NCBI RefSeq assembly: GCF_027946175.1
Contig: NZ_AP026671.1
Coordinates: forward strand, 1,302,001 to 1,366,000
From: Nitratiruptor tergarcus DSM 16512
GTDB taxonomy: Bacteria; Campylobacterota; Campylobacteria; Campylobacterales; Nitratiruptoraceae
DNA: 64,000 nucleotides
Reading direction: 5' to 3'
Part shown: positions 29,758-39,853 of the stretch, piece by piece
Position numbering within the stretch: position 1 is the stretch's first letter
Layout: the number at the start of each line of letters is the position of its first letter
The notes under the pieces: generated by a model
Database searches by the model: none
The model's input: the letters and a program-made list of their open reading frames with translations, nothing else
What the model was told of the DNA's origin: nothing
Position numbers and translations under genes: made by a program

Positions 29758-31491
29758 CTATCTATGCAAAAACCCCATCGATTTTTCATCACCAAAAGCT
29801 GAGATTTTCTCTTTTTGGATCTCTTCTATAAAATCACTCATAGTAAAAATCGGCTCCTCTTTGATAGCCACTTTATATGCAGTATTTTTTATAATGATAT
29901 TAATTTGTCCACCAGTAAGATCATATTGTGCCAAAGTATTTATATCAAACCCTTGCTCATAATCTGCTTCTTTGGGTAACATCATCTCCCACAGCTTCAC
30001 ACGCTCTTGAAAACTTGGTTTTTTAAACTCTATTTTATAGTTAAAACGGCGAGAAAATGCACTATCGATTGTCTCAAGCAGATTTGTTGTAGCAATAAGC
30101 ACTCCTTCAAAATTTTCAATCTGCTCTAAAAAGATGTTTTGCATCTGGTTATGCATTTTATCAGCACTGCTTCCAGGAGATTGGCTACGAGCACTTAAGA
30201 ATTGATCTGCTTCATTGAGTAGAAGTACCGGCTCACTTTTGGCTTTTTGACTAAGATCCCTATAGGTATCAAAAATCTTGCGTACATTTTTTTCACTCTC
30301 ACCCACATACATAGAGAGAATTTTAGAGCAATCAAAACTAAGAACTGGCTTTTTAAGAGATTTTGCTAGTGAAAGCGCTGTAAGCGTCTTTCCCGTTCCT
30401 GGAGGACCATAAAAAATGATCCTTGCATCAACGCCTCGTTTTTTTGTTTTAATACCCCACTTTTTGAGTCTCTCAGCTACGCGTCTATCCATCTGTCGCA
30501 AAAGGGCATCGAGAGTTTTTCTCGTCTCGGGATGCAATACCACATCATCGAGGGTAGTTTTTGGCTCAATGAGCTCAAAAATATCTTGCTCTTTTATGAG
30601 GTTTTGGAGTTTGAGTTTTTTACTACGCTTACGATCTGGATGGACTATGCGCTGCATGATATCTTCTACAACAAAAAAGCTTCGAGAGAGATTACCAAAA
30701 GGGGTAAGCACCTCATCATAATCAATGAGCCCATTGGCTATAAGTTTTGCATGCTCTTCAAGAAGGGATCTATTTTCTATACGTTCATACTCATTAAAAC
30801 TAATAAGATCAATAAGTGCATTCATCTCTCTTAAACCACCCTCGTTCCCTGCATACTCCTCTTTAAGTAGAGCCAAAAAAATAATCTGCTCTTTTTGTGA
30901 AAGAGCATACTCTTGGAAGAGTTTTTCTACCTCAAGCTCTTTTGTTGTTACTTGCAATCTCTCTTTGATACGGTTTTCTAAAAGATTGAGTTTGTTTTTG
31001 AGTCTATTAATTGTAGGAGCATCTGTGCTGTAATTTTGGCGTGCCTGTGCAATTTTTTGATAGATCTCTATGCGAAAAAATTGATCCTCAAAATATTCAA
31101 GATGATCCTCATAAGGCTTTATTTCAGGCAAAGCAAGCTCTACATTACCCTCTTCCAAAAGACGCAAAAAGGGAACACTCAGAGCAATTTCACTATGAAG
31201 AAGCTCTAACTTCGTAAAGTCATTGGATTTGAGTGAGCCAAACCCACCTTGTACTATCCATCCTAAATCTAGTAGATTTTTTATCAAATGGAGCTTATCA
31301 AGATAGATAAACCTCTCCTCTCCATAAATGTCATTCAAAACATCAAAAACATTTACCTCATCTTCACCATTGATGTACTCTTTGGTAAGATATTGCAAAA
31401 TTTTCGCTTCCTCTTCACTCACCTTGAGGTGCGGGAAAATTTTGGCTTTTTTTACATCTTTGACCTGTAAAAAATCTTTCAAAAATTCCAT
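29758..31491 (-). CDS. AAA+ ATPase
   Basis: The 577-aa protein has an N-terminal, mostly helical region of about 310 residues, unlike anything I can name, and a C-terminal AAA+ domain: Walker A YGPPGTGKTLTA, Walker B VLLLNEADQF with Asn in place of the usual Asp before Glu, sensor-1 IATTNL, and arginine fingers in SAFSRRFNYKIEF. It resembles FtsH/spastin-type ATPases acting on proteins, but there is no protease or membrane segment. The substrate is unknown. Its stop and nfo share the base at 31491. Confidence 0.8.
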   Translation of the reverse strand: MEFLKDFLQVKDVKKAKIFPHLKVSEEEAKILQYLTKEYINGEDEVNVFDVLNDIYGEERFIYLDKLHLIKNLLDLGWIVQGGFGSLKSNDFTKLELLHSEIALSVPFLRLLEEGNVELALPEIKPYEDHLEYFEDQFFRIEIYQKIAQARQNYSTDAPTINRLKNKLNLLENRIKERLQVTTKELEVEKLFQEYALSQKEQIIFLALLKEEYAGNEGGLREMNALIDLISFNEYERIENRSLLEEHAKLIANGLIDYDEVLTPFGNLSRSFFVVEDIMQRIVHPDRKRSKKLKLQNLIKEQDIFELIEPKTTLDDVVLHPETRKTLDALLRQMDRRVAERLKKWGIKTKKRGVDARIIFYGPPGTGKTLTALSLAKSLKKPVLSFDCSKILSMYVGESEKNVRKIFDTYRDLSQKAKSEPVLLLNEADQFLSARSQSPGSSADKMHNQMQNIFLEQIENFEGVLIATTNLLETIDSAFSRRFNYKIEFKKPSFQERVKLWEMMLPKEADYEQGFDINTLAQYDLTGGQINIIIKNTAYKVAIKEEPIFTMSDFIEEIQKEKISAFGDEKSMGFLHR

Positions 31492-32339
31492 TAACTCTCC
31501 ATAAAAGAATATAAAAGTGCTATCTCTTTGTCCCAGATAGTATCATCAATCGTTTCTAAAATCAAGGGGATATCTTTGATGCGCTCATCTTGCATGATAA
31601 AACGAAATGCATCAAGACCGATCTCCCCTTTGCCAAGAGAGTGGTGGCGATCTACTCGGCTTGCAAATTTGGCTTTAGAATCGTTAATGTGCATTCCCCG
31701 TAGATACTGAAATCCAACAATCTTATCAAACTCTTGCATTGTCTTTTCATAAGCCTCTTTTGTGCGCAAATCATACCCAGCTGCAAACATATGCGCAGTA
31801 TCAAGACATACTCCAACACGTGATTTATCAATAGATTTATCGATAAGATAGCGTAGATGTTCAAATTTGTATCCTAAATTGCTTCCCTGTCCCGCTGTAT
31901 TTTCAATCACAAGTGTCACAGAGCTACTTTGCTTGAGCGTCTCATTCATAGCCTCACTAATACGATCCAAACACTCCTCTTCACTTATCTTTTTAAGGTG
32001 ACTTCCGGGATGAAAGTTGAGCTTATCAAGTCCTAACTGCTCGCAACGTTGTACTTCATCTATAAATGCATCTAAGCTCTTTTGCCACTTCTCATCTTCT
32101 GGATGGCCTAGATTAATGAGATAACTATCATGTGGCAATATATGTTTTTTTTCAATACCAACCTTTTCCACATACTCATTAAATTTTTCAATACTCTCAC
32201 TTGTCAAAGGTTTAGCTTTCCACTGTCGCTGATTTTTTGTAAAGAGTGCAAAGGCTTTCGCACCTATCTTTTGTGCATTTTTAGGAGCATTTTCTACTCC
32301 TCCACTGGCACTTACATGCGCACCTACAAATTTACTCAA
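31491..32339 (-). CDS. nfo: Endonuclease IV
   Basis: The 282-aa zinc-dependent AP endonuclease cleaves at abasic sites in base-excision repair. Metal-ligand segments are visible as [45 protein letters not shown] and MHINDSK, in the normal family order and length. It overlaps the lipoprotein gene by 4 bp. Confidence 0.96.
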   Translation of the reverse strand: MSKFVGAHVSASGGVENAPKNAQKIGAKAFALFTKNQRQWKAKPLTSESIEKFNEYVEKVGIEKKHILPHDSYLINLGHPEDEKWQKSLDAFIDEVQRCEQLGLDKLNFHPGSHLKKISEEECLDRISEAMNETLKQSSSVTLVIENTAGQGSNLGYKFEHLRYLIDKSIDKSRVGVCLDTAHMFAAGYDLRTKEAYEKTMQEFDKIVGFQYLRGMHINDSKAKFASRVDRHHSLGKGEIGLDAFRFIMQDERIKDIPLILETIDDTIWDKEIALLYSFMES

Positions 32340-32836
32340 TCCAACTCCTTTAGCTTTATCAATATTTTATTTTTACTATCTTTAAAATACACACCCTTTT
32401 TAGTGACCCGGTAGATTATAGCAAAGCGCTCATCCAAGATCTCTTGGAAAAATCCATCACCTCTTTTTTCTAAGTTTTTACCAGCAAATATTGGCTTACT
32501 TTCTAGAATATTACGTATAATATAAGACGGATAAAAGGGAGAAAGCACTTTTTCATTAAACATCGCATAGGACATGCACCGTCCATTTATACAGACTCTT
32601 TTACCTAAAATAAGCTCAAACAGAGGCTGTCCAGCACCATATGCTTGGAGTTTGAGACTTCTTCCTCGTTGCAAAAAACCACTAGCAGCAACTTTTATAC
32701 TTTTCGTTTTAAAAACAAAACGCACTGGCTCACTTGTAAACTTTTGCTTTATAGCACATCCACTAAAAAATAAAACAATTATCATCAATATATTGAGAGA
32801 GTTTTTGCTATAATGCGAAGAAAAAAGATGTGGCAT
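32336..32836 (-). CDS. Small putative lipoprotein
   Basis: About 166 aa from the ATG at 32834-32836. A hydrophobic stretch ends in a lipobox-like FFSGC, so the mature protein would be lipid-anchored at the Cys. The rest ([11 protein letters not shown] onward) is basic and beta-rich with no recognised domain. The start is uncertain, since the signal has an unusually long N-region. The 5' end overlaps the divergent membrane gene by about 2 bp. It is coupled to nfo by a 4-bp overlap. Confidence 0.65.
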   Translation of the reverse strand: MPHLFSSHYSKNSLNILMIIVLFFSGCAIKQKFTSEPVRFVFKTKSIKVAASGFLQRGRSLKLQAYGAGQPLFELILGKRVCINGRCMSYAMFNEKVLSPFYPSYIIRNILESKPIFAGKNLEKRGDGFFQEILDERFAIIYRVTKKGVYFKDSKNKILIKLKELD

Positions 32837-33143
32837 GAGCAACCTTGAGTTTTTTTTCTATCTCTTTGTTTATAGTTTCATTTTAACATATCTTGTTTTA
32901 GGCTTTATCATTAGTTTTGAAGCAATGCTAGCCCTCTATAATGTAAAAAGCGCAATTGAGTGGATACGCGAATGGCATAAACCTTCAACGTTTAAAACTA
33001 TGCTTATTATTTTTTTACCAATGCTCCATCTTGCCTACTTTTTTCTTGAACTCCTCCCATATCTTTTAGGAATCAATAAAGATATCCGCCCTTTTGATCT
33101 TGATCGCATTTTTAATATTGTTTTTCCCAAGGAGAGTTTTTGA
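32835..33143 (+). CDS. Small integral membrane protein
   Basis: The 102-aa protein has an N-terminal hydrophobic helix (about 5-35) and a second one around 55-78. No family recognised. It overlaps the TTG start of the sugar dehydrogenase by 4 bp, so it is probably part of the same rightward operon; a role in envelope polysaccharide work is only a guess from position. Confidence 0.65.
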   Translation: MSNLEFFFYLFVYSFILTYLVLGFIISFEAMLALYNVKSAIEWIREWHKPSTFKTMLIIFLPMLHLAYFFLELLPYLLGINKDIRPFDLDRIFNIVFPKESF

Positions 33144-34390
33144 AACTGGCCATCATCGGCCTCGGTTACGTAGGCCTGCCATTAGCAGTAGAGTTTGGCA
33201 AAAAGTATAAAACTATTGGATTTGATATTAATGTCAAGAGAATCGAAGAGCTACAAAACGGCATAGATAGAACATTAGAAGTAAGTAAAGAAGAACTCCA
33301 AGAAGCTAAAAACCTCTCATTTACCTCTTCAATAGATGAGATTAAAGATGCAAATATCTATATCATCACTGTTCCAACCCCCATAGATGAGCATAAAAAT
33401 CCAGATCTTACTCCTCTCATCATGGCTAGTAGAACAGTTGGCAGAGTATTGAAAAAAGGTGATATTGTTATCTATGAATCTACTGTCTTTCCAGGATGTA
33501 CTGAAGAGGTGTGTGTACCAGAATTAGAGCGTGAAAGTGGTCTTATATTTAATAAAGATTTTTTCTGTGGCTACTCTCCAGAGAGAATCAATCCAGGAGA
33601 TAAAAAACATCGCCTTCCAACTATTAAAAAGGTAACAAGTGGCAGTACTCCAGAAATTGCAAAAAAGGTAGATGAGCTCTATAAAAGTATCATCACAGCC
33701 GGAACTCATCTAGCACCAAGCATCAAAATAGCAGAGGCTGCAAAAGTGATAGAAAATGCTCAAAGAGATATTAATATCGCATTTGTTAATGAACTGGCTT
33801 TAATTTTTGATAGATTAGATATAGATACACTCGATGTATTAGAAGCTGCTGGCACAAAATGGAACTTTCTACCCTTTCGTCCAGGTCTTGTTGGAGGACA
33901 CTGCATTGGAGTAGATCCCTATTACTTGGCTTATAAAGCAAAAGAGGTAGGATACCATCCACAAATAATACTTGCTGGTAGAAGAACCAACGATGAGATG
34001 GGCATCTTTGTAGCCAATAAAGTAGTAAAACTCCTCATCCATAAAGGACACAAAGTAAAGGGGAGCAAAGCATTAGTACTTGGAATAACCTTTAAAGAGA
34101 ACTGTCCGGATATTAGAAATAGTAGAGTCATTGATGTCATTAACGAACTGCAAGATTTTGGCATTGAAGTAGATGTATATGATCCTTGGGCAGAGAGTGA
34201 GGAAGTCAAAAGAGAATATAACCTTGAGCTTTTAACAAACGAGCCAAACTTTGCAGAGTATGACTCAATTGTTTTAGCTGTAGCCCATGAGCAGTTTAGA
34301 AAGCTTGATTATCAAAAGATACCGAAATCAAGTGTGGTTTTTGATATTAAGGGTGTGCTGCCAAAAGATATAGTGGATAAAAGGCTTTGA
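33140..34390 (+). CDS. Nucleotide-sugar dehydrogenase (UDP-HexNAc 6-dehydrogenase type)
   Basis: The 416-aa enzyme oxidises the C6 hydroxyl of a UDP-sugar to a carboxylate with NAD+. The Rossmann motif [14 protein letters not shown] lies at residues 7-20, and the catalytic Cys is in [12 protein letters not shown]. The [23 protein letters not shown] C-terminal region fits the WbpO/TviB subgroup, which acts on UDP-N-acetylhexosamines. The start codon is TTG at 33,140, preceded by AAGGAG. Confidence 0.88.
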   Translation: MKLAIIGLGYVGLPLAVEFGKKYKTIGFDINVKRIEELQNGIDRTLEVSKEELQEAKNLSFTSSIDEIKDANIYIITVPTPIDEHKNPDLTPLIMASRTVGRVLKKGDIVIYESTVFPGCTEEVCVPELERESGLIFNKDFFCGYSPERINPGDKKHRLPTIKKVTSGSTPEIAKKVDELYKSIITAGTHLAPSIKIAEAAKVIENAQRDINIAFVNELALIFDRLDIDTLDVLEAAGTKWNFLPFRPGLVGGHCIGVDPYYLAYKAKEVGYHPQIILAGRRTNDEMGIFVANKVVKLLIHKGHKVKGSKALVLGITFKENCPDIRNSRVIDVINELQDFGIEVDVYDPWAESEEVKREYNLELLTNEPNFAEYDSIVLAVAHEQFRKLDYQKIPKSSVVFDIKGVLPKDIVDKRL

Positions 34391-35472
34391 TGAAAATCTA
34401 TCTCTCCCCTCCTCACATGAGCGGTAAAGAGCTTGCATATATTGAAGAGGCTTTTGCAAGTAACTACATTGCTCCAGTGGGAGAATTTATCGATCGATTT
34501 GAAGAAGTAGTCAAAAAATATACAAAAGCTCCTCATGCTCTTGCACTTTGCAATGCTTCTGCTGGCATTCATTTAGCTCTTAGAACTCTTGGAATCAAAG
34601 AGGGTGACAAGGTAGCAGTAAGCGATTTTACATTTATAGCATCTCTCTCACCAATTCTTTACCAAAAAGCTACACCAATCCTCATAGACTGCGATACAAG
34701 CTGGCAGATGGATCCAGAAGCACTAGAAATAGCACTCAAACGTGAGCACCCCAAAGCTGTGATAGTTACCCATCTCTATGGGCAGAGTGCAAATATAGAA
34801 GAGATTGCGAATCTATGCCAAAAGTATGGCGCGTACCTCATCGAAGATGCCGCAGAATCACTCGGTGCAACATATAAAGGCAAGCACACAGGAACGTTTG
34901 GAATCTTTGGAGTCTATTCTTTCAATGGCAATAAGATCCTCACAACCAGTGGTGGAGGCATGCTAATAGGAAAAGATGAAAAATTGATGCAAAAAGCCAG
35001 GTTCTTCTCCACACAGGCAAAAGAACCAGGATATCCATGGTATGAGCATAAAACCTATGGATATAACTATCGCCTTAGCAACATTCTTGCAGCAATTGGT
35101 GTAGCGCAAATGGAAGTATTAGATGAGCGCATTGCAAAAAAGAGAGAAATTTTTGCTTGGTATCAAGAGTATCTTCAAGATAGCGCAACTTTTATGCCAG
35201 AACTCCCTGAAAGCTTTGGTAATAGATGGCTTACAACTGCACTCTTTGAAACTGATCCGTTACGTATCTATGAATACCTTTTAAGCAAAGGTATCGAATC
35301 GCGTCCATTATGGAAGCCTATGCATCTACAACCACTCTGTAAAGATTATAAATTTTATGGAAAAGGAATGAGTAAACAACTCTTTCAACAAGGACTCTGT
35401 CTTCCTAGCGGTACACAACTCACAAAAGAGCAGGTAGAGGATATATGCGAAAAAATCATAACAGTTTGTTAA
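34390..35472 (+). CDS. DegT/DnrJ/EryC1-family sugar aminotransferase (PglE-like)
   Basis: The 360-aa PLP enzyme transfers an amino group to a 4-keto nucleotide sugar. The cofactor Lys is in FNGNKILTTSGGG; LIEDAAESLGA and the N-terminal YIAPVGEFIDRFE segment are typical. The ATG at 34,390 overlaps the stop of the dehydrogenase (TGATG). The downstream dehydratase makes exactly this kind of 4-keto substrate, as in the PglF-PglE step of bacillosamine synthesis. Confidence 0.87.
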   Translation: MKIYLSPPHMSGKELAYIEEAFASNYIAPVGEFIDRFEEVVKKYTKAPHALALCNASAGIHLALRTLGIKEGDKVAVSDFTFIASLSPILYQKATPILIDCDTSWQMDPEALEIALKREHPKAVIVTHLYGQSANIEEIANLCQKYGAYLIEDAAESLGATYKGKHTGTFGIFGVYSFNGNKILTTSGGGMLIGKDEKLMQKARFFSTQAKEPGYPWYEHKTYGYNYRLSNILAAIGVAQMEVLDERIAKKREIFAWYQEYLQDSATFMPELPESFGNRWLTTALFETDPLRIYEYLLSKGIESRPLWKPMHLQPLCKDYKFYGKGMSKQLFQQGLCLPSGTQLTKEQVEDICEKIITVC

Positions 35473-37211
35473 AACCAACAACAGCTAAGAGAGTCCTTTT
35501 TTTTATAATTGCAGATGCAATTTTTTCACTTTTATCTCTTCTTTTAGCCTATACTCTCCGTTATAGTTTTTCTATTCCTCCTATTGCTTGGCACGATTTT
35601 TGGAAGATCTATCTTGTTATAACTTTCATAAAAATTGTTTTTCTCTACCTCTTTAAGCAGTACCACTTTACTTGGCGCTACTATGGTCTTAGTGAAGCGC
35701 GCAAACTTCTATTAGCACTCATAGGAGCGTACAGCGTTGCTATTTTCCTTCTTTTTCCTTTACATGAAAAAGTATTGCTTTTCCCTCGCAGCGCACTTTT
35801 TATAGATTTTTTCCTCTCCCTTGTCTTTTTAGCAGCTGTTCGCATTGCAAAAAGAGTATGGATAGAATCGACAAAACATAAAAGTATCAAAACATGTGCC
35901 ATTTATGGTATATCACCCAACACAAAAAACCTCATTGATGCATTCTTTAGTGGTGAACTTGACTACAAACCCCTTGCAATCATCGATAATAACAGATCTG
36001 GCAACTTCCTTAGCTCTATACCGATTCTCTCTGAAGAGAAATTTTGGCAGCATCTCACTCCAGATGCACTTATAATTGCTACAAAACTGGAGCCTAAAAA
36101 ATTACAAGATCTTGAAAAAAAAGCAAAAGAGCATGGTATTGATGAGATAAAGATCGCAACTCTTACAAAAGAGCCTCTACGTAATCTTGAAATTGAAGAT
36201 CTCCTTGCAAGAAAACCGAGAGATTTGGACAGTAAAGCAATTGGAGAGTTTATAAAAAACAAGCGCGTGCTCATCACAGGTGCTGGCGGGAGTATCGGAA
36301 GCGAATTAGTGCAACAATGTTTTGCATATGGAGCAAAAGAGGTAATAGGTGTTGAAATAAGTGAATACAATCTCTATGTAATTAGTGAAAAACACCCTTC
36401 ACTTATTCCATATCTATGCGATGTGACACAGTATAATGAAATTGCATCTATCATTCAAAAGTACAAACCTGATATTATTTTACACGCTGCAGCTTATAAG
36501 CATGTTCCCCTTGCTGAACTTAACCCCCAGGCAACTGTGAAAAATAATATTTTAGGTACTAAAAACTGTATTGATGCTGCAATTGCGCATGAAGTACCCC
36601 ATTTTGTACTCATCTCAACAGATAAAGCTGTTAATCCAACAAATATCATGGGAGCTACAAAACGTGTTTGTGAACTTTATGCTCAAAGTGTACCATCACA
36701 CAATACTACAATCTGCGCTGTACGTTTTGGGAACGTACTTGGCAGTAGTGGAAGCGTTATACCAAAATTTAAAGCCCAAATTGAGCAAGGAGGACCTATT
36801 ACTGTCACGCACCCAGAAATTACTCGCTACTTTATGCTCACAAGTGAAGCTTGCCAACTCGTTTTACAGGCTGCAACTATCGCAAAGGGTAAAGAGATAT
36901 TTATTCTAGATATGGGTGAGCCTGTTAAAATAGTAGATCTTGCAAAAAAGATGATGGAGATTTACAATAAAGAGGTACCTATCAAATTTATTGGACTTCG
37001 TCCAGGAGAGAAGCTTTATGAAGAGATTCTCTTAGAAGGGGCAGAAGAACCAACACGCTATGAATCAATCTATATTGCTAAACCAGATCCAATTGATTTT
37101 GCAAAACTTAAAGAAAAGATAGAAAAGCTGCTACAAACACAGGATCCACAAAAAATTATCACTCTTCTACAAGAGCTCGTGCCTGAATTTCACCACACAC
37201 CTCATCGATAA
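35445..37211 (+). CDS. Membrane-bound nucleotide-sugar 4,6-dehydratase (PglF-like)
   Basis: The 588-aa protein is close in length to Campylobacter PglF. Four hydrophobic helices lie in residues ~15-140, followed by a linker domain and a C-terminal SDR domain (about 270 onward) with GAGGSIGSELVQQC, HAAAYKHVPLAE and STDKAVNPTNIMGATKR, where Met replaces the classical Tyr as in the FlaA1/PglF group. It would convert UDP-GlcNAc to the 4-keto-6-deoxy sugar. It overlaps the aminotransferase by 28 bp. Confidence 0.87.
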   Translation: MRKNHNSLLKPTTAKRVLFFIIADAIFSLLSLLLAYTLRYSFSIPPIAWHDFWKIYLVITFIKIVFLYLFKQYHFTWRYYGLSEARKLLLALIGAYSVAIFLLFPLHEKVLLFPRSALFIDFFLSLVFLAAVRIAKRVWIESTKHKSIKTCAIYGISPNTKNLIDAFFSGELDYKPLAIIDNNRSGNFLSSIPILSEEKFWQHLTPDALIIATKLEPKKLQDLEKKAKEHGIDEIKIATLTKEPLRNLEIEDLLARKPRDLDSKAIGEFIKNKRVLITGAGGSIGSELVQQCFAYGAKEVIGVEISEYNLYVISEKHPSLIPYLCDVTQYNEIASIIQKYKPDIILHAAAYKHVPLAELNPQATVKNNILGTKNCIDAAIAHEVPHFVLISTDKAVNPTNIMGATKRVCELYAQSVPSHNTTICAVRFGNVLGSSGSVIPKFKAQIEQGGPITVTHPEITRYFMLTSEACQLVLQAATIAKGKEIFILDMGEPVKIVDLAKKMMEIYNKEVPIKFIGLRPGEKLYEEILLEGAEEPTRYESIYIAKPDPIDFAKLKEKIEKLLQTQDPQKIITLLQELVPEFHHTPHR

Positions 37212-37641
37212 ATTTTTTCATCCTCAAAAAGTGGGTACCATGCCAGTAAATACGTCCACACACAGGGCATATCCAAAATTTATTACACCATCCAATTACT
37301 CTTTGAGGAAGTCTATCAATAATTTTTTCTTTTGATACAGGTTGCAAAAGAGCATTATCTACCAAACATCTCGTAAATGGCTCACACTGCTTTACTGCAA
37401 AATGGCGCAATATTTCATAGATTTGCCCTTTTATCTCTTTTTCTTTTACCAAATAAACCCTGTCACTACGCTGCGCTAATCCTCTATCTTTTGTCAAGAT
37501 ATATCTCTTTTCCTTCGCAGCAATTTGGAGTAATGTACTATCATCTATTTGGTTGAAATAGAGTGTATCAAATCCCAAGAGACGCATATATTTTGCCACT
37601 TTTGCCAAATGCACATCGGCTATAAATCGGATACTATCCAC
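37159..37641 (-). CDS. Mut7-C RNase-domain protein with zinc ribbon
   Basis: The 160-aa protein has a PIN-like N-terminal part (RFIADVHLAKVAKYMRLLGF, ILTKDRGLA) with acidic residues placed for metal binding, and a zinc ribbon whose CPVCGRIYWHGTH motif is near residue 124. The Mut7-C family is predicted to be an RNase, but function is not established. The last 53 bp overlap the 3' end of the PglF-like gene on the other strand. Confidence 0.8.
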   Translation of the reverse strand: MDSIRFIADVHLAKVAKYMRLLGFDTLYFNQIDDSTLLQIAAKEKRYILTKDRGLAQRSDRVYLVKEKEIKGQIYEILRHFAVKQCEPFTRCLVDNALLQPVSKEKIIDRLPQRVIGWCNKFWICPVCGRIYWHGTHFLRMKKFIDEVCGEIQARALVEE

Positions 37642-38357
37642 GGTTTGCTCTTTTTTGCATAAGTTTGAGATGGTACATCAAAAAGCTCATAGCAAAAAGG
37701 AGTTTTAGCATCAGCAAAAACAATTGCTGTGAGTCTATTACCATATACTGCTCCAGTATCTATGCCAAAGCTCCAGCGATCAACTCTAGGGTATAAGAAG
37801 GGTTGATGCCCATATACTACATACCCATATCTTCCATCATAGAGTTCACTCCACCAAAAGTGTATATGGGGATCAGCATCATCGAGGGCAACAAATCTTC
37901 CATGAACATCAAGATAACGCACACGCATCACTTGTGCTGCACTTTTTTTATCAAGCTTTGCAAGATTTGTTGATGGCAAAATCCCACCATGTATAACTGT
38001 TAATGCATTAAATTGGAGAAAAAGTGGTAGACTTTGCAAAAATACAAAATCCTCTTTATCAAGACTTTTATAGATCTCTTGCTCTTTGGCAGAGAGCTGC
38101 ATCGGATTTGCAATCCCTTGAGTTAAAAAACGCTGTTCGTGATAGTAGTATCGTAAAAATTTATCTTCGTGATTTCCTCTTATAGCTTTAATGGAGTGTT
38201 CTTGCAAGTAGCAAAGAGTCTCTTTGGAGTATTGACCTTTTCCTATAAAATCCCCTACACTTACCTCAATATCCTCTTTTGTAACTCCTATTTTTTTGCG
38301 TAATAGTTTTAGTTCATTTAAGCAGCCATGAATATCTCCATAAATAATAACTCTTAT
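37620..38357 (-). CDS. Calcineurin-like metallophosphoesterase, apparent ATA start
   Basis: Translation from ATA at 38,355-38,357 gives 245 aa starting (M)RVIIYGDIHGCL, exactly the expected first strand and metal-binding motif of the family, followed by VGDFIGKG, RGNHED, VIHGG and YGHQP. AAGGAG lies five bases upstream. No ATG, GTG or TTG in this frame precedes the GDIHG motif; the first TTG is at 38,207, past two metal-binding motifs. ATA overlaps the TAA of the GGDEF gene. Bacterial relatives hydrolyse phosphoproteins or dinucleoside polyphosphates. The 3' end overlaps the Mut7-C gene by 22 bp. Confidence 0.8.
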   Translation of the reverse strand: MRVIIYGDIHGCLNELKLLRKKIGVTKEDIEVSVGDFIGKGQYSKETLCYLQEHSIKAIRGNHEDKFLRYYYHEQRFLTQGIANPMQLSAKEQEIYKSLDKEDFVFLQSLPLFLQFNALTVIHGGILPSTNLAKLDKKSAAQVMRVRYLDVHGRFVALDDADPHIHFWWSELYDGRYGYVVYGHQPFLYPRVDRWSFGIDTGAVYGNRLTAIVFADAKTPFCYELFDVPSQTYAKKSKPWIVSDL

Positions 38358-39091
38358 ACCTTCTCCTTCACCCTATTTCTCCCATCATTTTTAGCCTCAT
38401 ACAAAGCCTCATCAGCACGTACTATGAAGCTTTTTATTGTATCATTGTTTTTTAGTGCTGTTACACCAAAACTACAGGTCACCTGTTCAACTTCAGGAAA
38501 TGTATATTCCTCTACTTTTCTCCGTAGCTTCTCAGCTACCATAAGAGCACCATTTAAATGGGTTCCTGGTAAAAGAACAATAAACTCTTCCCCACCCCAC
38601 CGTACAAAATATTCAGATTCACGCAGATTACTTCGCACAACTTCACTCAACTCTTTTAAGACCTGATCACCTACAATATGGCCATATGTATCATTGATCT
38701 TTTTGAAAAAATCGATATCAAATAGAATAAGTGAAAGGGGACTTGAAACATGTTTTGCTTCGATAATCTTTAGCCCTATTATCTCATTGAAAGCTTCTTT
38801 GCTAAGTGCCCCTGTTAGGGCATCTCTTTTGAGTCTTCCTCGTTGCGTGGACTGAATTGTCTCTTTGTATTTTTCACTATGCTCCTCTCTTTTTTTCATT
38901 TCTCTCATCTCTTGCAATCTATATTCTGCTCTTGCTGGAAAATAGGCAAACAAGAGTATCATTAAAAGAGGAAGCAGAAGATAGCGAGGGAATATTTCTA
39001 TTGGCTCCATAACCACATATATTTGTAAAGATCCAAGAATAATACCTATAAACAGATAGAGTAGAAAATATTTCGCATAGTATTTGAACAC
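38354..39091 (-). CDS. Membrane GGDEF protein, probable diguanylate cyclase
   Basis: 245 aa from the GTG at 39,089-39,091, which has AAAGGA upstream; a longer frame to 39,130 would overlap the repressor gene. Two hydrophobic helices (about 10-60 region) precede a short coiled linker rich in Glu/Arg and a GGDEF domain with active-site GGEEF, a form that normally retains activity. It would make cyclic di-GMP. No separate sensory domain is present beyond the membrane segments. Confidence 0.85.
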   Translation of the reverse strand: MFKYYAKYFLLYLFIGIILGSLQIYVVMEPIEIFPRYLLLPLLMILLFAYFPARAEYRLQEMREMKKREEHSEKYKETIQSTQRGRLKRDALTGALSKEAFNEIIGLKIIEAKHVSSPLSLILFDIDFFKKINDTYGHIVGDQVLKELSEVVRSNLRESEYFVRWGGEEFIVLLPGTHLNGALMVAEKLRRKVEEYTFPEVEQVTCSFGVTALKNNDTIKSFIVRADEALYEAKNDGRNRVKEKV

Positions 39092-39101
39092 AATGTATCC
39101 T

Positions 39102-39758
39102 TTAGATCTTTTCAATACTCCCAATAACACGGCCTACTACTATTACACTCTCTGGCTCAACCTCTTCTATAGCATAATTTGCATTATCAGAAACTAATTC
39201 TACCATTTTATCGGTTCGCAGACGAATTCTCTTTATAAATAATCCAGCATTTGTAGATATGAGAAAAAGTCCTCCTTTTTTAATATCTTGTTGTGAAGTA
39301 TCTACAAAAGCGATACTTCCGTCTTTCAATGTTGGTTCCATAGAATCGCCCAAAACATTGATGGCTTGAATATATTGCAACCCCTTTTTTCCTCCAAGAA
39401 TCTCCACAATCTCTTCATCCAAAAAAAGTTTTTGTGAAACCAATTCATAGTTAAAAGCCCCTCCCCCAGCACTTGCATTAACCTCTTTAAAATATTTCAC
39501 ATATGCAAACTTCTCTGTCTCTTTATGCAAAGATGCAGGATCTTGATCATAAAGAAGCCAGTTGATACTAATGCGCCTCTTAGCACAAAAGTCAAGTAAC
39601 TCTGGTAAAGGCAATCGCTTTCTTCTTTTGAGCATAGAAAAGTGCTCTGGCGTAAGACCGAGTACTGCTGCTACATCTTTATCATAAATTTTTCTCTCTC
39701 CAATCTCTTTTGAGATAATATCCTTTATCCGTTCCACAACTTCTTGAAAACCGAGCAT
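39102..39758 (-). CDS. S24-family self-cleaving repressor (CI/LexA-like)
   Basis: 218 aa from the ATG at 39,756-39,758, with GGAG upstream. The N-terminal helix-turn-helix (DKDVAAVLGLTPEHFSMLKRR) is followed by an S24 peptidase domain: cleavage-site-like NASAGGG, catalytic Ser in GDSMEPTL and Lys in FIKRIRL. Such proteins cut themselves when RecA filaments form. It faces a divergent Y-family polymerase gene across a 95-bp gap, so it probably represses that gene and itself. Confidence 0.85.
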   Translation of the reverse strand: MLGFQEVVERIKDIISKEIGERKIYDKDVAAVLGLTPEHFSMLKRRKRLPLPELLDFCAKRRISINWLLYDQDPASLHKETEKFAYVKYFKEVNASAGGGAFNYELVSQKLFLDEEIVEILGGKKGLQYIQAINVLGDSMEPTLKDGSIAFVDTSQQDIKKGGLFLISTNAGLFIKRIRLRTDKMVELVSDNANYAIEEVEPESVIVVGRVIGSIEKI

Positions 39759-39777
39759 ACCTACTCCAATAAACATT

Positions 39778-39816
39778 TTGTTAATTATTCTAACATCTAT
39801 TTAATAAATTGTTAAT
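39778..39816. promoter_or_regulatory. Candidate operator repeats between repressor and polymerase genes
   Basis: TTGTTAAT occurs at 39,778-39,785 and 39,809-39,816, 31 bp (about three helical turns) apart in the same orientation, in the AT-rich gap between the divergent genes. They are plausible repressor sites; A+T richness makes chance occurrence possible. Confidence 0.4.
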
Positions 39817-39853
39817 ATTTTTAATAAGACTAAACAACTATAGGAGAAATACC

